From contig JACRMT010000018.1 in NCBI GenBank assembly GCA_016214855.1, forward strand, positions 86,689-150,688: DNA of 64,000 nucleotides, read 5' to 3'. A program made the position numbers and the translations under genes. The notes under the pieces are model-generated. The model made no database searches. It was not told the origin of the DNA and saw nothing but the letters and a program-made list of their open reading frames with translations. The DNA is from Nitrospirota bacterium (GTDB taxonomy: Bacteria > Nitrospirota > Thermodesulfovibrionia > Thermodesulfovibrionales > UBA6898). Position 1 is the first letter of the stretch. Each line of letters begins with the position of its first letter. This document shows positions 38,402 to 47,117 of the stretch, one piece after another.

Positions 38402-38859
38402 GATATGAGTTCATCGGGCCTTTTGTTTCATCGACCATGCAGGTACTCGATAAAGTAGTGCAATGTGACATAACCAAGGGCAATCTCAGCCTCATAAACA
38501 GCAGGGATATGAGCGGCGAGATAGCGGTTATGATAGAAGTGCAGGATCATGCCCGCGGCAGCATTATCGTGAACATGGACCGTTCGACCGCTGTCCGCAT
38601 AAGCAACGTAATGAATGGCGAGCAGGCTGACTCTCTCTCTGCGCTGGCCATGGATTCGATAGCGGAACTGGCGAATATGATCGCCGGCAATGCGGTCAGC
38701 ACCCTCAATGACCTGGGGTTTGACTTCAAGCTGCGGGCTCCCCGGTTCCTGACACGGGAAAATATTGACGAAGACAAGTCGGGCCTGGAGATCTTCCAGG
38801 TGCCGCTTTTTACTGAATGCGGCGAGGTAACGGTCAATGCCCTGCTGGAGGGACACTGA
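38398..38859 (+). CDS. cheX: CheX/CheC-like CheY-P phosphatase
   Basis: 153 residues. The key helix reads DSIAELANMIAGNA, holding the ExxN phosphatase motif, within a fold like CheX (GSIIVNMDRSTA before it). It would dephosphorylate the neighbouring CheY, giving signal decay. It overlaps the previous gene by 4 nt and the next by 1 nt. Confidence 0.88.
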   Translation: MRYEFIGPFVSSTMQVLDKVVQCDITKGNLSLINSRDMSGEIAVMIEVQDHARGSIIVNMDRSTAVRISNVMNGEQADSLSALAMDSIAELANMIAGNAVSTLNDLGFDFKLRAPRFLTRENIDEDKSGLEIFQVPLFTECGEVTVNALLEGH

Positions 38860-39230
38860 TGGCACAGCGCAATATACTTGTTGTGGATGACTCGGCGATG
38901 ATGCGTCAGCTCATCTCGATGGCCGTCAGAAAGGTAGTTCTGGGCGTCTCTGTTTCGGAGGCGGCCAATGGCCGTGATGCGCTTGCCATGCTCAGGGCCC
39001 GGCATTTTGACCTGGTGCTGACCGATATGCAGATGCCGGAAATGGACGGAGGAGAACTGATAAAGAATGTCAGGAGGGATATGGGCAACACGCTCCCGAT
39101 CATCGTGGTCACGACCAAGGGAGAAGAGCTGGACAGGGAGAGCGGGATCGCAAGCGGGGCAGACAGTTATCTTACCAAGCCGGTGAATCCGCAGGAACTG
39201 AGAGAGACCGTAAACAGGTACCTGAAATAA
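38859..39230 (+). CDS. Single-domain response regulator
   Basis: 123 residues from the ATG in TGATG, receiver only, with DDS near residue 11, D56 in LTDMQMPEMDG and LTKPVNP. The PEMDGGEL context is CheY-like. The operon therefore has three stand-alone receivers besides the receiver domains of CheB, the HD-GYP protein and the NtrC-like protein. Confidence 0.9.
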   Translation: MAQRNILVVDDSAMMRQLISMAVRKVVLGVSVSEAANGRDALAMLRARHFDLVLTDMQMPEMDGGELIKNVRRDMGNTLPIIVVTTKGEELDRESGIASGADSYLTKPVNPQELRETVNRYLK

Positions 39231-40271
39231 ATGGCGACAGCAGGCGTTATACGATCGGAACTGAATCTCCTTTTTGTTGACGATGAGAAGGGGATCCTCG
39301 ATTCTTTCAGCCTTCTTGTCGGGGATCTCGGCCACCGGGTAAGCACTGCTTCAGATGCCGACGAGGCAGGAAGACTCGTCAGGATGTCGAGGTTCGACAT
39401 CATCTTCCTTGACCAGAATCTCGGCAATGTCAGGGGAACCGAGCTGATGAAGATACTTGCTGATATGGATCCGGAGGCCTATTTCGTGATCATCACCGCA
39501 AATTGTTCGTCGGATCTTGCTGTCGAGTCACTGAAGAAGGGCGCCGCAGACTTTATCGGCAAACCCTTTTCCGGGGCTGATATTATTAAAAGCATTGAAT
39601 ATGTTATGAAGAAACGTGAACTGGACATTGAAAAAAAGGAAATGATCGTTACCCTTGAGCAGATGGTGGACCGCAAGAACGAGGAACTGAAGAACGTGTT
39701 CTATGATGTGCTGACCTCTTTTGCCCAGGCAATGGAGAAAAGGGACTACGGCACGTATGGACACTGCAGGAGGGTAAGCCAGATCTCCTGCCTCATAGCT
39801 GCCGCTCTTGATCTCGGTGATGAAAAGCGGAACAGCCTGAAGGCGGCTGCCATGCTCCATGATATCGGCAAAATCGGGATCAGTGATTTTGTCCTCGGCA
39901 AGACCGGACCGCTCACCGCGGAAGAATGGGGCCTGATAAAGCACCATCCGGCAAAAGGAGTCGAGATCCTCCGTCCGATCAAACAGTTTTCTCCCATTCT
40001 GCCCTGTATCCTTCATCATCATGAGAACTATGACGGCTCCGGATATCCGCACGGGCTGGCGGGAAAGGATATCCCCCTGACCGCGAGGATCATTGCGATC
40101 GCCGATGCGTATGATGCCATACTTTCCGACAGGCCCTATCGGTCTGCTGCTGACCGGACCCGTGCCATGGATGAGCTGGTCCATTGTTCCGGCACTCAGT
40201 TCGACCCGGAGATCGTCCGGGCCTTTGCGGAGATCGATGCCCGCTATCACAATCTGTTCGGCTGCAATTAG
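39231..40271 (+). CDS. Receiver-HD-GYP c-di-GMP phosphodiesterase
   Basis: 346 residues: a receiver with D61, a coiled linker (~130-165), then an HD-GYP domain with MLHDIGKIG and the signature HHENYDGSGYPHGL, the metal and c-di-GMP site. Such regulators lower c-di-GMP when phosphorylated. It starts immediately after the previous stop and links this chemosensory pathway to c-di-GMP. Confidence 0.93.
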   Translation: MATAGVIRSELNLLFVDDEKGILDSFSLLVGDLGHRVSTASDADEAGRLVRMSRFDIIFLDQNLGNVRGTELMKILADMDPEAYFVIITANCSSDLAVESLKKGAADFIGKPFSGADIIKSIEYVMKKRELDIEKKEMIVTLEQMVDRKNEELKNVFYDVLTSFAQAMEKRDYGTYGHCRRVSQISCLIAAALDLGDEKRNSLKAAAMLHDIGKIGISDFVLGKTGPLTAEEWGLIKHHPAKGVEILRPIKQFSPILPCILHHHENYDGSGYPHGLAGKDIPLTARIIAIADAYDAILSDRPYRSAADRTRAMDELVHCSGTQFDPEIVRAFAEIDARYHNLFGCN

Positions 40272-40361
40272 TGTTACTATAGAACAGGTTGGAACAGTGC
40301 CGGCGTTATCAGCGGTCCTACGGGGCCTTTCAGCAGCGCCGGCTGAACCGGGCGGAAATAT

Positions 40362-41678
40362 ATGAATATTCTTATAGCCGATGACAATCAAAATCTGCGG
40401 AATTTGATCGCCTCTGAACTCAGGGAGGACGGCTATTCCGTGGCTGTTGCTGCTGACGGCGCTGCAGCCCTCGAATTGATCGACAAGAACGATTTTGATG
40501 TTCTGCTCCTTGACCTGAGCATGCCTCTTCTGGGCGGTATGGAGGTGCTTAAGAAGGTCAAGGCCCTTAAGATCCCGGGTGAGGTAATTGTCCTTACCGG
40601 CAATGGAACGGTTTCAATCGCCGTGGAGGCGATGAAGCTGGGGGCCTATGATTTTCTGACCAAGCCCTTTGAGATGAGCGAACTGAGGGCGACCGTGGAA
40701 AAGGCAGGCGAGAAGAACCGGATCCTCAGCGAGAATCTGATGCTGAGGACCCAGCTTCGGAGACAGGCTGAAACCAAGAAGTTCATCTCCCGGAATCCGC
40801 TCATGATAGAAATACTTGAATCAGTGAAGAAGATCGCCATGACCGATTTCCCTGTCCTTGTGAGCGGCGAGAGCGGTACCGGCAAGGAACTGATCGCCCG
40901 GGCAGTGCATGATTCGTCACCACGCTATGAAGGCCCGTTCATCCCGATCAACTGCGGAGCGATTCCGGAGAACATGATAGAGAGCGAACTGTTCGGCCAT
41001 GAGAAAGGGGCGTTTACCGGCGCCCTGAACAAAAAGCCGGGCCTTCTGGAAATGGCCGAGGGCGGTACGATCTTTCTGGATGAGATCGGCGAATTGGATC
41101 TGAACCTGCAGACCAGACTGTTGCGTGTCATCGAGACAGGCAATTTTTTCCGGGTCGGCGGCATACGGGAAACCCAGGTGAGTGTGCGCTATGTAGCAGC
41201 AACGAACCGGGACATCAAGGCAGGGGTCGACAGGGGGAATTTCCGGGCAGATCTCTACTACCGCATCAGTGCGCTTACGCTGCATATCCCGCCGCTCAGG
41301 GAACGGCGGGATGATATTCCGCTGCTTGTAGATTTTTTTCTGAAGAACACTCCGGCGTTTCGCAGCAAGCAGTTCAGCAGTGACGCGCTTGAGATACTGG
41401 TAAAGTATGCATGGCCCGGGAATGTGCGGGAACTCCAGAACGTTCTGCACAGGGCTGCGCTCCTCTGCAAGGATGATGTGATAACACCCGCTGACCTGCC
41501 GTCCGATCTTTCCCTCTCTGTTTCGGCCCCGACCAGAAACCTTGAAGAAATGGAGAAAGGTCACATCATGGCTGTACTCAGGGAGGCCGGGGGCCACAAA
41601 GGCAGGGCTGCCGAGATGCTCGGGATCGATCCGAAGACACTCTACCGCAAACTGCAGTCCTATGGGATCAGCCGATGA
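40362..41678 (+). CDS. NtrC-family sigma-54 response regulator
   Basis: 438 residues: a receiver with D51, an AAA+ domain with Walker A GESGTGKE, the sigma-54 contact loop GAFTGA, Walker B GGTIFLDEIGE and FRADLYYRI, and a C-terminal Fis-type helix-turn-helix (GHKGRAAEMLGIDPKTLYRKL). All residues for sigma-54 activation are present. It is coupled by 4 nt to the following kinase, its probable partner. It is a natural candidate to act at the two sigma-54 modules near 28.7 and 29.9 kb. Confidence 0.95.
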   Translation: MNILIADDNQNLRNLIASELREDGYSVAVAADGAAALELIDKNDFDVLLLDLSMPLLGGMEVLKKVKALKIPGEVIVLTGNGTVSIAVEAMKLGAYDFLTKPFEMSELRATVEKAGEKNRILSENLMLRTQLRRQAETKKFISRNPLMIEILESVKKIAMTDFPVLVSGESGTGKELIARAVHDSSPRYEGPFIPINCGAIPENMIESELFGHEKGAFTGALNKKPGLLEMAEGGTIFLDEIGELDLNLQTRLLRVIETGNFFRVGGIRETQVSVRYVAATNRDIKAGVDRGNFRADLYYRISALTLHIPPLRERRDDIPLLVDFFLKNTPAFRSKQFSSDALEILVKYAWPGNVRELQNVLHRAALLCKDDVITPADLPSDLSLSVSAPTRNLEEMEKGHIMAVLREAGGHKGRAAEMLGIDPKTLYRKLQSYGISR

Positions 41679-44600
41679 ACATTGGCCAGAAATTCACTCT
41701 CTGGGTATGCGTTGTTGTGGTTGTGATCGGTCTTGCAGCAGGGTTTGTCTTTTATAAGCTGGAGCTGCATAAAGAGATCGATCTGTACGAGTCGATGGGT
41801 CTGAAATTGGGCAATATCCTTGAAAAGAGCATTGTCTCCCATATGATGACCCGCCAGCGCAGCGCTATCCAGAGCATATTCAAGGATATCGAAGACGGTG
41901 AAACGATCACCGGCGTAATGCTAATTGACAGTAATCGCATTGTTCGCGCCGGAACAGATCAGACGCTGATAGGCAAGAGCATCTCTTCAGAGTTCCTGAA
42001 GTGTCACGGCTGCCATGAGGGCGGTCATGGCCCGAAATATTACCGTCTGAAGGATATCGCACGCTATGTTCAGCATGTCAGCAACGCACCTAAATGCCAT
42101 GCATGCCATGACCCGAACCAGAAGTTCCTCGGAGCAATAATCATCGATTTTTCGGTTGGGGATGTTGAGAAGCATATTCGTCGTGAAATGCTCCTCGGAT
42201 ATCTGATCTTCATTCCGACACTGATTCTTATCGGCGCTGCAACGATCGTGCTCTCCAGGCAGCTTGTACACAAACCGATCGTTGCACTGACCGACAGCGT
42301 TCGAAACATGAGAGAGGGCAGTTACAGTGACAGCCTGGTTGTCAGGGGAAGCGATGAGATCGCGAAGTTCACCCAGGCCTTCAACGAAATGGGAGTAACG
42401 ATCAGGGAGCGGGAGCACGAAAAGGATCTTCTGCTGAAACAGCTTTCCGACACCTTTGAGACATGGCAGAGTACCTTTGACAGCATCAATGATCTTATTG
42501 CCGTCTGTGATAATGACGGCTTCGTTGTTCTTGCGAACAGGGCTTATCAGGCCTATTTCGGTCTGACAGCAGCAGATCTTGCGCAGAAACATTGCATGAG
42601 CCTGATCGCCGGGCGGGACTGCGGCAATGGTGAATCTCCTGCCGGCGTGACGCTGAAGGACCGACGCGTGGCATCGGAGGAGATCGTCAACCTGAGGTCG
42701 GGGATCATTTTTCATGTCACGACCTATCCTTTCCGTTCAGCCGGCGTGGTTGACCCGGAGTTTATCATGGTGGCGCGCGACATTACGAGGCAGAAGAAGG
42801 CGGAATTGGCTTATATGGAGCAGTTCAAATTTCTCGGGACCATGATGGATACCATCCCCAGCCCTGTTTTTTATAAGGACACAGAGGGTAAGTATCTGGG
42901 CTGCAACAGGGCCTTTGAAGAGTTCATGGGCCGGGAAAAAAGTGATATTATCGGCAAAACAGTCTACGATATGGGCCCCCGGGAGATCGCAGACCGTTAT
43001 TATGAGGCTGACAGACAGCTCTTCAGCAATCCCGGCACACAGTGCTACGAGTGGAAAGTGAAGAGAACTAACGGAGAGGTGCGGGAGGTCATCTTCAACA
43101 AGGCAACATTTTATGGGGCATCAGGCAACGTGGCCGGCCTGATCGGCATCATAACCGACATTACCGAACGAAAAAGAACCGAGATGGCGCTGATGGAGAG
43201 CGAGGCGACGTTCAGGGCGATCTTTGAGAACTCTCTTGATGCGATCCGTGTTGCAAGGAACGGACGTCATGATTATGCGAACCCTGCGTATCTTGAGCTT
43301 TTCGGATATGCAGCAGCAGCGGAGCTTGGCGGTCAGGCCGTGCTGGACATGATCTCGCCGTCCGAGCGCCCCCGCGTAGAAAAAATAATGCAGCAGCGGA
43401 TCGGCGGAGAAGAAGCCCCGTCGATATATGCAACACGGGGTGTCCGGAGGGACGGTACAGAGTTTGATATGGAGGTGAGGGTATCCCTGTACAGGATCGC
43501 GGATGACATATTTACGGTAGCCAATATCCGCGACATCAGCGAGCGGAAAAAGCATGAAGAGATCATACAGCATAATTTCGATACGCAGAATGTTATCAAT
43601 GCAATACTGAGGACGGGCCTTGGAAATATTTCGCTTGAAGAGATCCTGCAGGAAACCCTTGAGATCATACTTGCGCTTCCCTGGCTTTCGGTCGAGGCAA
43701 GGGGGAGCATTTTCCTGCTGGATGAGGAGCAGAAAGGTCTCGTGATGACGGCGAAAAAAGGACTTTCTGAATGTGTTGAAGATAACTGCGCAATGGTTCC
43801 GCCCGGGAAGTGCCTCTGCGGACTTGCTGCCATCAGCCAGAAGGTTGTATTTGCGGATTCGGTGGACGAACGCCATGAAATATGCCTGCACAACACAGCG
43901 CCGCACGGCCACTACTGCATCCCCATACTGTTCAGGGGCAGGACGCTCGGCGTGCTCAACCTTTATCTCAGACCCGGACATCAGAAAGATATCATGGAGG
44001 TCGAGTTTCTTGATGCGGTGGCCCAGACGCTTGCCGGGATCATCGTCCGCAAGCGCATTGAGCATGAACGCGAGCTGGCGATGAAGGACCTGGATGACGC
44101 CCTGTACCGGGTGCTGCGTGCCCAGAAGGAATGGGTATCTACCTTTGACAGTATTACGGATATGATCGCGCTTATCGACCGTGATTTCACGATAACCAGG
44201 GTCAATAAGGCCTTTGCACATCATTACGGCATGATTCCGCAGGAAGTGTTGGGCAGAAAATGTTATGAATTGGTTCACAGTCACGGGTCGCCGATTGCGA
44301 CATGTCCGCATACGGAGACCATGCAGCAGCACCAAACGGCGACGACCGAGATCTACGACGATAAGACGCAGCGTATTTTCAGGACCACAACGTTTCCCTA
44401 CTTCTCACCGCAGGGCGAGCTTGTGGGATCGATCCATGTTTCGCGCGACATTACCCGAGAACGGGAGAAGGAACTGCAGCTTGTCATGAACGAACGACTC
44501 GCTTCACTCGGTCAGATGGCATCGGGCATTGCCCATGAGATCAATAACCCTCTTGCTGCCATAGGGGGCTGTGCTGAGGGTCTTTTAAACCGGACCAAAC

Positions 44601-45172
44601 AGGGACGGATCGACCCTGCCCTGTTCGAGAGTTACTTGAGCATTATTCAGGAAGAGGTGATGAGATGCAAGAACATTACCGGGGGCATGCTCTCGATCGT
44701 GCGTCCGGCCGCTTATGAAAAGCGTGTCCTGAATCTGAGCGAACTGCTGCGCAAGACCGTGGAACTTGTCAACTTTCAGGGCAGGCTCAGGAATGTTGAT
44801 GTCAGAGAACACTATGCAGATGTGCTTTCAACGATCACGGGAAGCGAGGGTGAACTGAAGCAGGCGTTTCTTTCCATTATCACAAACGCCCTTGATGCCA
44901 TGAGCGACAGCGGTGTCCTGACGATAGATACTTCCGGTAAGGACGATCAGGTCATTGTGAGCATAAGTGATACGGGAACCGGGATCCCTGCCGAACATCT
45001 CGGTCACATCTTTGACCCATTTTTTACCCTGAAGGCCGACAAGGGAGGCACAGGTCTCGGCCTTTCGATCGCGAACAAGATCATCTCAAATCACCATGGA
45101 GAGATCCGCGTACATTCAGATGAGGGGAAGGGAGCAACCTTTGTGATCACGTTCAGGCCTGAGACGGCCTGA
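41675..45172 (+). CDS. Multi-PAS/GAF histidine kinase with periplasmic diheme-type domain
   Basis: 1165 residues: TM1 ~8-27, a periplasmic domain with two CxxCH motifs (C110-H114 and C141-H145), TM2 ~170-190, HAMP, three PAS domains, GAF (~650-800), another PAS, HisKA with H954 (GIAHEINNPLA) and HATPase (GTGLGLSIANK). The CxxCH pair suggests two covalently bound c hemes outside the membrane, as in redox or gas sensors of anaerobes. It is the likely kinase of the NtrC-type regulator, whose gene it overlaps by 4 nt. Confidence 0.92.
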   Translation: MNIGQKFTLWVCVVVVVIGLAAGFVFYKLELHKEIDLYESMGLKLGNILEKSIVSHMMTRQRSAIQSIFKDIEDGETITGVMLIDSNRIVRAGTDQTLIGKSISSEFLKCHGCHEGGHGPKYYRLKDIARYVQHVSNAPKCHACHDPNQKFLGAIIIDFSVGDVEKHIRREMLLGYLIFIPTLILIGAATIVLSRQLVHKPIVALTDSVRNMREGSYSDSLVVRGSDEIAKFTQAFNEMGVTIREREHEKDLLLKQLSDTFETWQSTFDSINDLIAVCDNDGFVVLANRAYQAYFGLTAADLAQKHCMSLIAGRDCGNGESPAGVTLKDRRVASEEIVNLRSGIIFHVTTYPFRSAGVVDPEFIMVARDITRQKKAELAYMEQFKFLGTMMDTIPSPVFYKDTEGKYLGCNRAFEEFMGREKSDIIGKTVYDMGPREIADRYYEADRQLFSNPGTQCYEWKVKRTNGEVREVIFNKATFYGASGNVAGLIGIITDITERKRTEMALMESEATFRAIFENSLDAIRVARNGRHDYANPAYLELFGYAAAAELGGQAVLDMISPSERPRVEKIMQQRIGGEEAPSIYATRGVRRDGTEFDMEVRVSLYRIADDIFTVANIRDISERKKHEEIIQHNFDTQNVINAILRTGLGNISLEEILQETLEIILALPWLSVEARGSIFLLDEEQKGLVMTAKKGLSECVEDNCAMVPPGKCLCGLAAISQKVVFADSVDERHEICLHNTAPHGHYCIPILFRGRTLGVLNLYLRPGHQKDIMEVEFLDAVAQTLAGIIVRKRIEHERELAMKDLDDALYRVLRAQKEWVSTFDSITDMIALIDRDFTITRVNKAFAHHYGMIPQEVLGRKCYELVHSHGSPIATCPHTETMQQHQTATTEIYDDKTQRIFRTTTFPYFSPQGELVGSIHVSRDITREREKELQLVMNERLASLGQMASGIAHEINNPLAAIGGCAEGLLNRTKQGRIDPALFESYLSIIQEEVMRCKNITGGMLSIVRPAAYEKRVLNLSELLRKTVELVNFQGRLRNVDVREHYADVLSTITGSEGELKQAFLSIITNALDAMSDSGVLTIDTSGKDDQVIVSISDTGTGIPAEHLGHIFDPFFTLKADKGGTGLGLSIANKIISNHHGEIRVHSDEGKGATFVITFRPETA

Positions 45173-45218
45173 ACTGCATATTGCGGGAGGTCCATCCTCT
45201 CGGCAGGCTCCTGCAGCC

Positions 45219-45248
45219 TTGACGGAAACGGGTCGATATCATTACAAT
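45219..45248 (+). promoter_or_regulatory. tpiA promoter giving a near-leaderless mRNA
   Basis: TTGACG (45219-45224), an 18-nt spacer and TACAAT (45243-45248). The ATG follows 8 nt later with no ribosome-binding site, so transcription should begin at or beside the start codon. Confidence 0.6.
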
Positions 45249-45256
45249 ATCTGTCT

Positions 45257-46003
45257 ATGAAAAGCTTTATTGCAGCCAACTGGAAGATGAACAAGACCAT
45301 TGCAGAGACGAGGGAGTTTCTGCGTGATTTTATCCCTGCAGTGAAGGATGCGGTTGATGTCGATATCATAATCGCTCCGCCGTTCACCTCTCTGGCAGCT
45401 GCAGGCGAGGTTCTGAAAGGAACAAATGTCCAACTGGCATCCCAGGATATGTTCTGGGAGGAGAAGGGTGCATTCACCGGCGAGGTCTCTGCTGCCATGC
45501 TTCTTGAGGCAGGCTGCAGGCACGTCATCATCGGCCACTCCGAAAGACGTCAGTATTTCCATGAGGACGACGCTGTGGTCAATAAGAAAGTCCGGGCAGC
45601 AAAGAAGGCCGGGCTCGGTGTGATATTCTGCTGCGGCGAGTCTCTTGAAGAGCGTGAGGCGAACAAGACCTTTGATGTGATCGGCCGGGAGGTCGAAAAG
45701 GGGCTTGAGGGCGTTGATGCCGGGGACCTGGTTGTGGCGTATGAGCCCATCTGGGCGATCGGAACAGGCAAGACCGCATCTCCGGAGCAGGCCCAGGAGG
45801 TGCATGCCTTTATCAGAGACAGTCTCGGAAAATTATACGGCAGCGCAGCTGAAGGTATCCGCATTCTGTATGGGGGAAGCGTGACCCCGGAGAATGTCGG
45901 GTCCCTTATGGCATGCCAGGATGTTAATGGCGGCCTTGTCGGCGGCGCAAGTCTTAAACCTGACAGTTTTGCTAAATTAGTCTGTTATAAAAAGGAGAAG
46001 TAA
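45257..46003 (+). CDS. tpiA: Triosephosphate isomerase
   Basis: 248 residues, the standard length. N-terminal AANWKMNKT with the active-site Lys, HSERR with the electrophilic His, catalytic Glu in AYEPIWAIGTG, and the phosphate loops LYGGSV and GLVGGASL. It interconverts dihydroxyacetone phosphate and glyceraldehyde 3-phosphate. The stop shares one base with the secG start. Confidence 0.97.
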   Translation: MKSFIAANWKMNKTIAETREFLRDFIPAVKDAVDVDIIIAPPFTSLAAAGEVLKGTNVQLASQDMFWEEKGAFTGEVSAAMLLEAGCRHVIIGHSERRQYFHEDDAVVNKKVRAAKKAGLGVIFCCGESLEEREANKTFDVIGREVEKGLEGVDAGDLVVAYEPIWAIGTGKTASPEQAQEVHAFIRDSLGKLYGSAAEGIRILYGGSVTPENVGSLMACQDVNGGLVGGASLKPDSFAKLVCYKKEK

Positions 46004-46359
46004 TGCTTTCAACATTGATTTTGATCGTGCATCTTATTGTCAGTCTGTTTCTTATCGTGATCGTGCTTATTCAGGGAGGCAAGGGATCTGAGATGGGGGC
46101 GGCTTTCGGCGGTTCAAGCCAGACGTTGTTTGGCGCGCGCGGAGCAGCGACCTTTTTCAGCAAGCTCACAACCGTTGCAGCTGTTGTGTTCATGATCTCA
46201 TCCTTTCTTCTTGCTATTGTTCAGTCCAAGAGCGGCTCGATCATGAATGCTGTTCCTGCGGCTACACAGCAGCAAAAGGGCAGCATCCCTCAGGGGGGCA
46301 CAGGCCCTGTGCAGGGTCAGCCTACTCAGCAGTCAGCTCCTGCAGCGCCTGCAAAATAG
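46003..46359 (+). CDS. secG: Preprotein translocase subunit SecG
   Basis: 118 residues: TM1 ~2-22, the loop VLIQGGKGSEMGAAFGGSSQTLFGARGA typical of SecG, TM2 ~50-70, then a Gln/Pro/Ala-rich tail longer than in E. coli. Part of SecYEG. The tpiA-secG order is common in bacteria. KGGK-type site GGAG precedes the ATG. Confidence 0.94.
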   Translation: MLSTLILIVHLIVSLFLIVIVLIQGGKGSEMGAAFGGSSQTLFGARGAATFFSKLTTVAAVVFMISSFLLAIVQSKSGSIMNAVPAATQQQKGSIPQGGTGPVQGQPTQQSAPAAPAK

Positions 46360-46380
46360 CACTATTCTGAAAGTTTGTCG

Positions 46381-46421
46381 AAGGGCATATCCCGGCATCT
46401 GATGATGCTGAATATGCCCTT
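46381..46421 (+). terminator. Bidirectional terminator between secG and hemerythrin genes
   Basis: AAGGGCATAT (46381-46390) and ATATGCCCTT (46412-46421) form a 10-bp stem in the convergent gap, with a short T run on the plus side. Confidence 0.7.
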
Positions 46422-46468
46422 TGTTATTTCAGGTCTTCTGAACTGCGAAAAGAGATGCGCTGTGGCTG

Positions 46469-46879
46469 TCAGGAGAGCGGTTTTGTCTTCAGGAATGAAC
46501 CGAGGTCCTTGTCGATCCTGCGAATATGGTTTTTCAGCCAATCCACAAGAAGCTGATTTGTCGTAATGACCGTTGTAAGACCGATGCCGTCGGATTCGAG
46601 ATGATCCTTCAGTTTTGAGAATTTCTCCAGAAATGCCAGATGCTCGGATTTGTGCTGCTGATAAGCAGGATACCTGAAATTGACCATATGTCTTTCTTCT
46701 TCGGCGAAGTGGGTTACGACATAATCCTCAAGAAATTTGATGACTGTCCTGACCTCCTCCTTGCCCTTTCCCTTATTGCAGGCTTCGAGTAGGTTGTTGA
46801 TTCTTCCAAAAAGCTCCTGGTGTTGGGCATCGATACGGGGTAATCCGGTTGCCAAATCTTCTGACCATTGAATTGTCAT
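46469..46879 (-). CDS. Bacteriohemerythrin
   Basis: 136 residues with the di-iron ligand set: H in DAQHQEL, HFAEEE, HKSEH and HIRRID. Soluble O2-binding hemerythrins of this type store or deliver oxygen, often to oxidases. It lies just downstream of the cbb3 oxidase assembly genes on the same strand, separated by about 80 nt, which supports an oxygen-handling role. Confidence 0.93.
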   Translation of the reverse strand: MTIQWSEDLATGLPRIDAQHQELFGRINNLLEACNKGKGKEEVRTVIKFLEDYVVTHFAEEERHMVNFRYPAYQQHKSEHLAFLEKFSKLKDHLESDGIGLTTVITTNQLLVDWLKNHIRRIDKDLGSFLKTKPLS

Positions 46880-46958
46880 AATGTCTCCTTTGAGCGGTTT
46901 AGTTGATATTCAGCAAAAACAAAACAGAAATTCTTAAGTTACTATCGGTTCAATTCGC

Positions 46959-47117
46959 CTACTTCTTCTCCTTTTCCTCATCATCGTCTTCCATCATCCT
47001 GTATTTGGGTCCCTCAGGGTCGTCATACTGGCCGCTCTTGACGGCCCAGATAAAGAAGAGCCAGGCTCCGATGCCGAGCACCAGTGAAAGAAAAATAAGA
47101 AAGATGATGGTCCACAT
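46959..47117 (-). CDS. ccoS: CcoS, cbb3 oxidase maturation protein
   Basis: 52 residues: one N-terminal TM helix, then FIWAVKSGQYDDPEGPKYRMMEDD, the CcoS signature, and a charged tail. It is needed for cofactor insertion into cbb3 oxidase in other bacteria. The start shares one base with the ccoI stop (TGATG). Confidence 0.9.
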   Translation of the reverse strand: MWTIIFLIFLSLVLGIGAWLFFIWAVKSGQYDDPEGPKYRMMEDDDEEKEKK

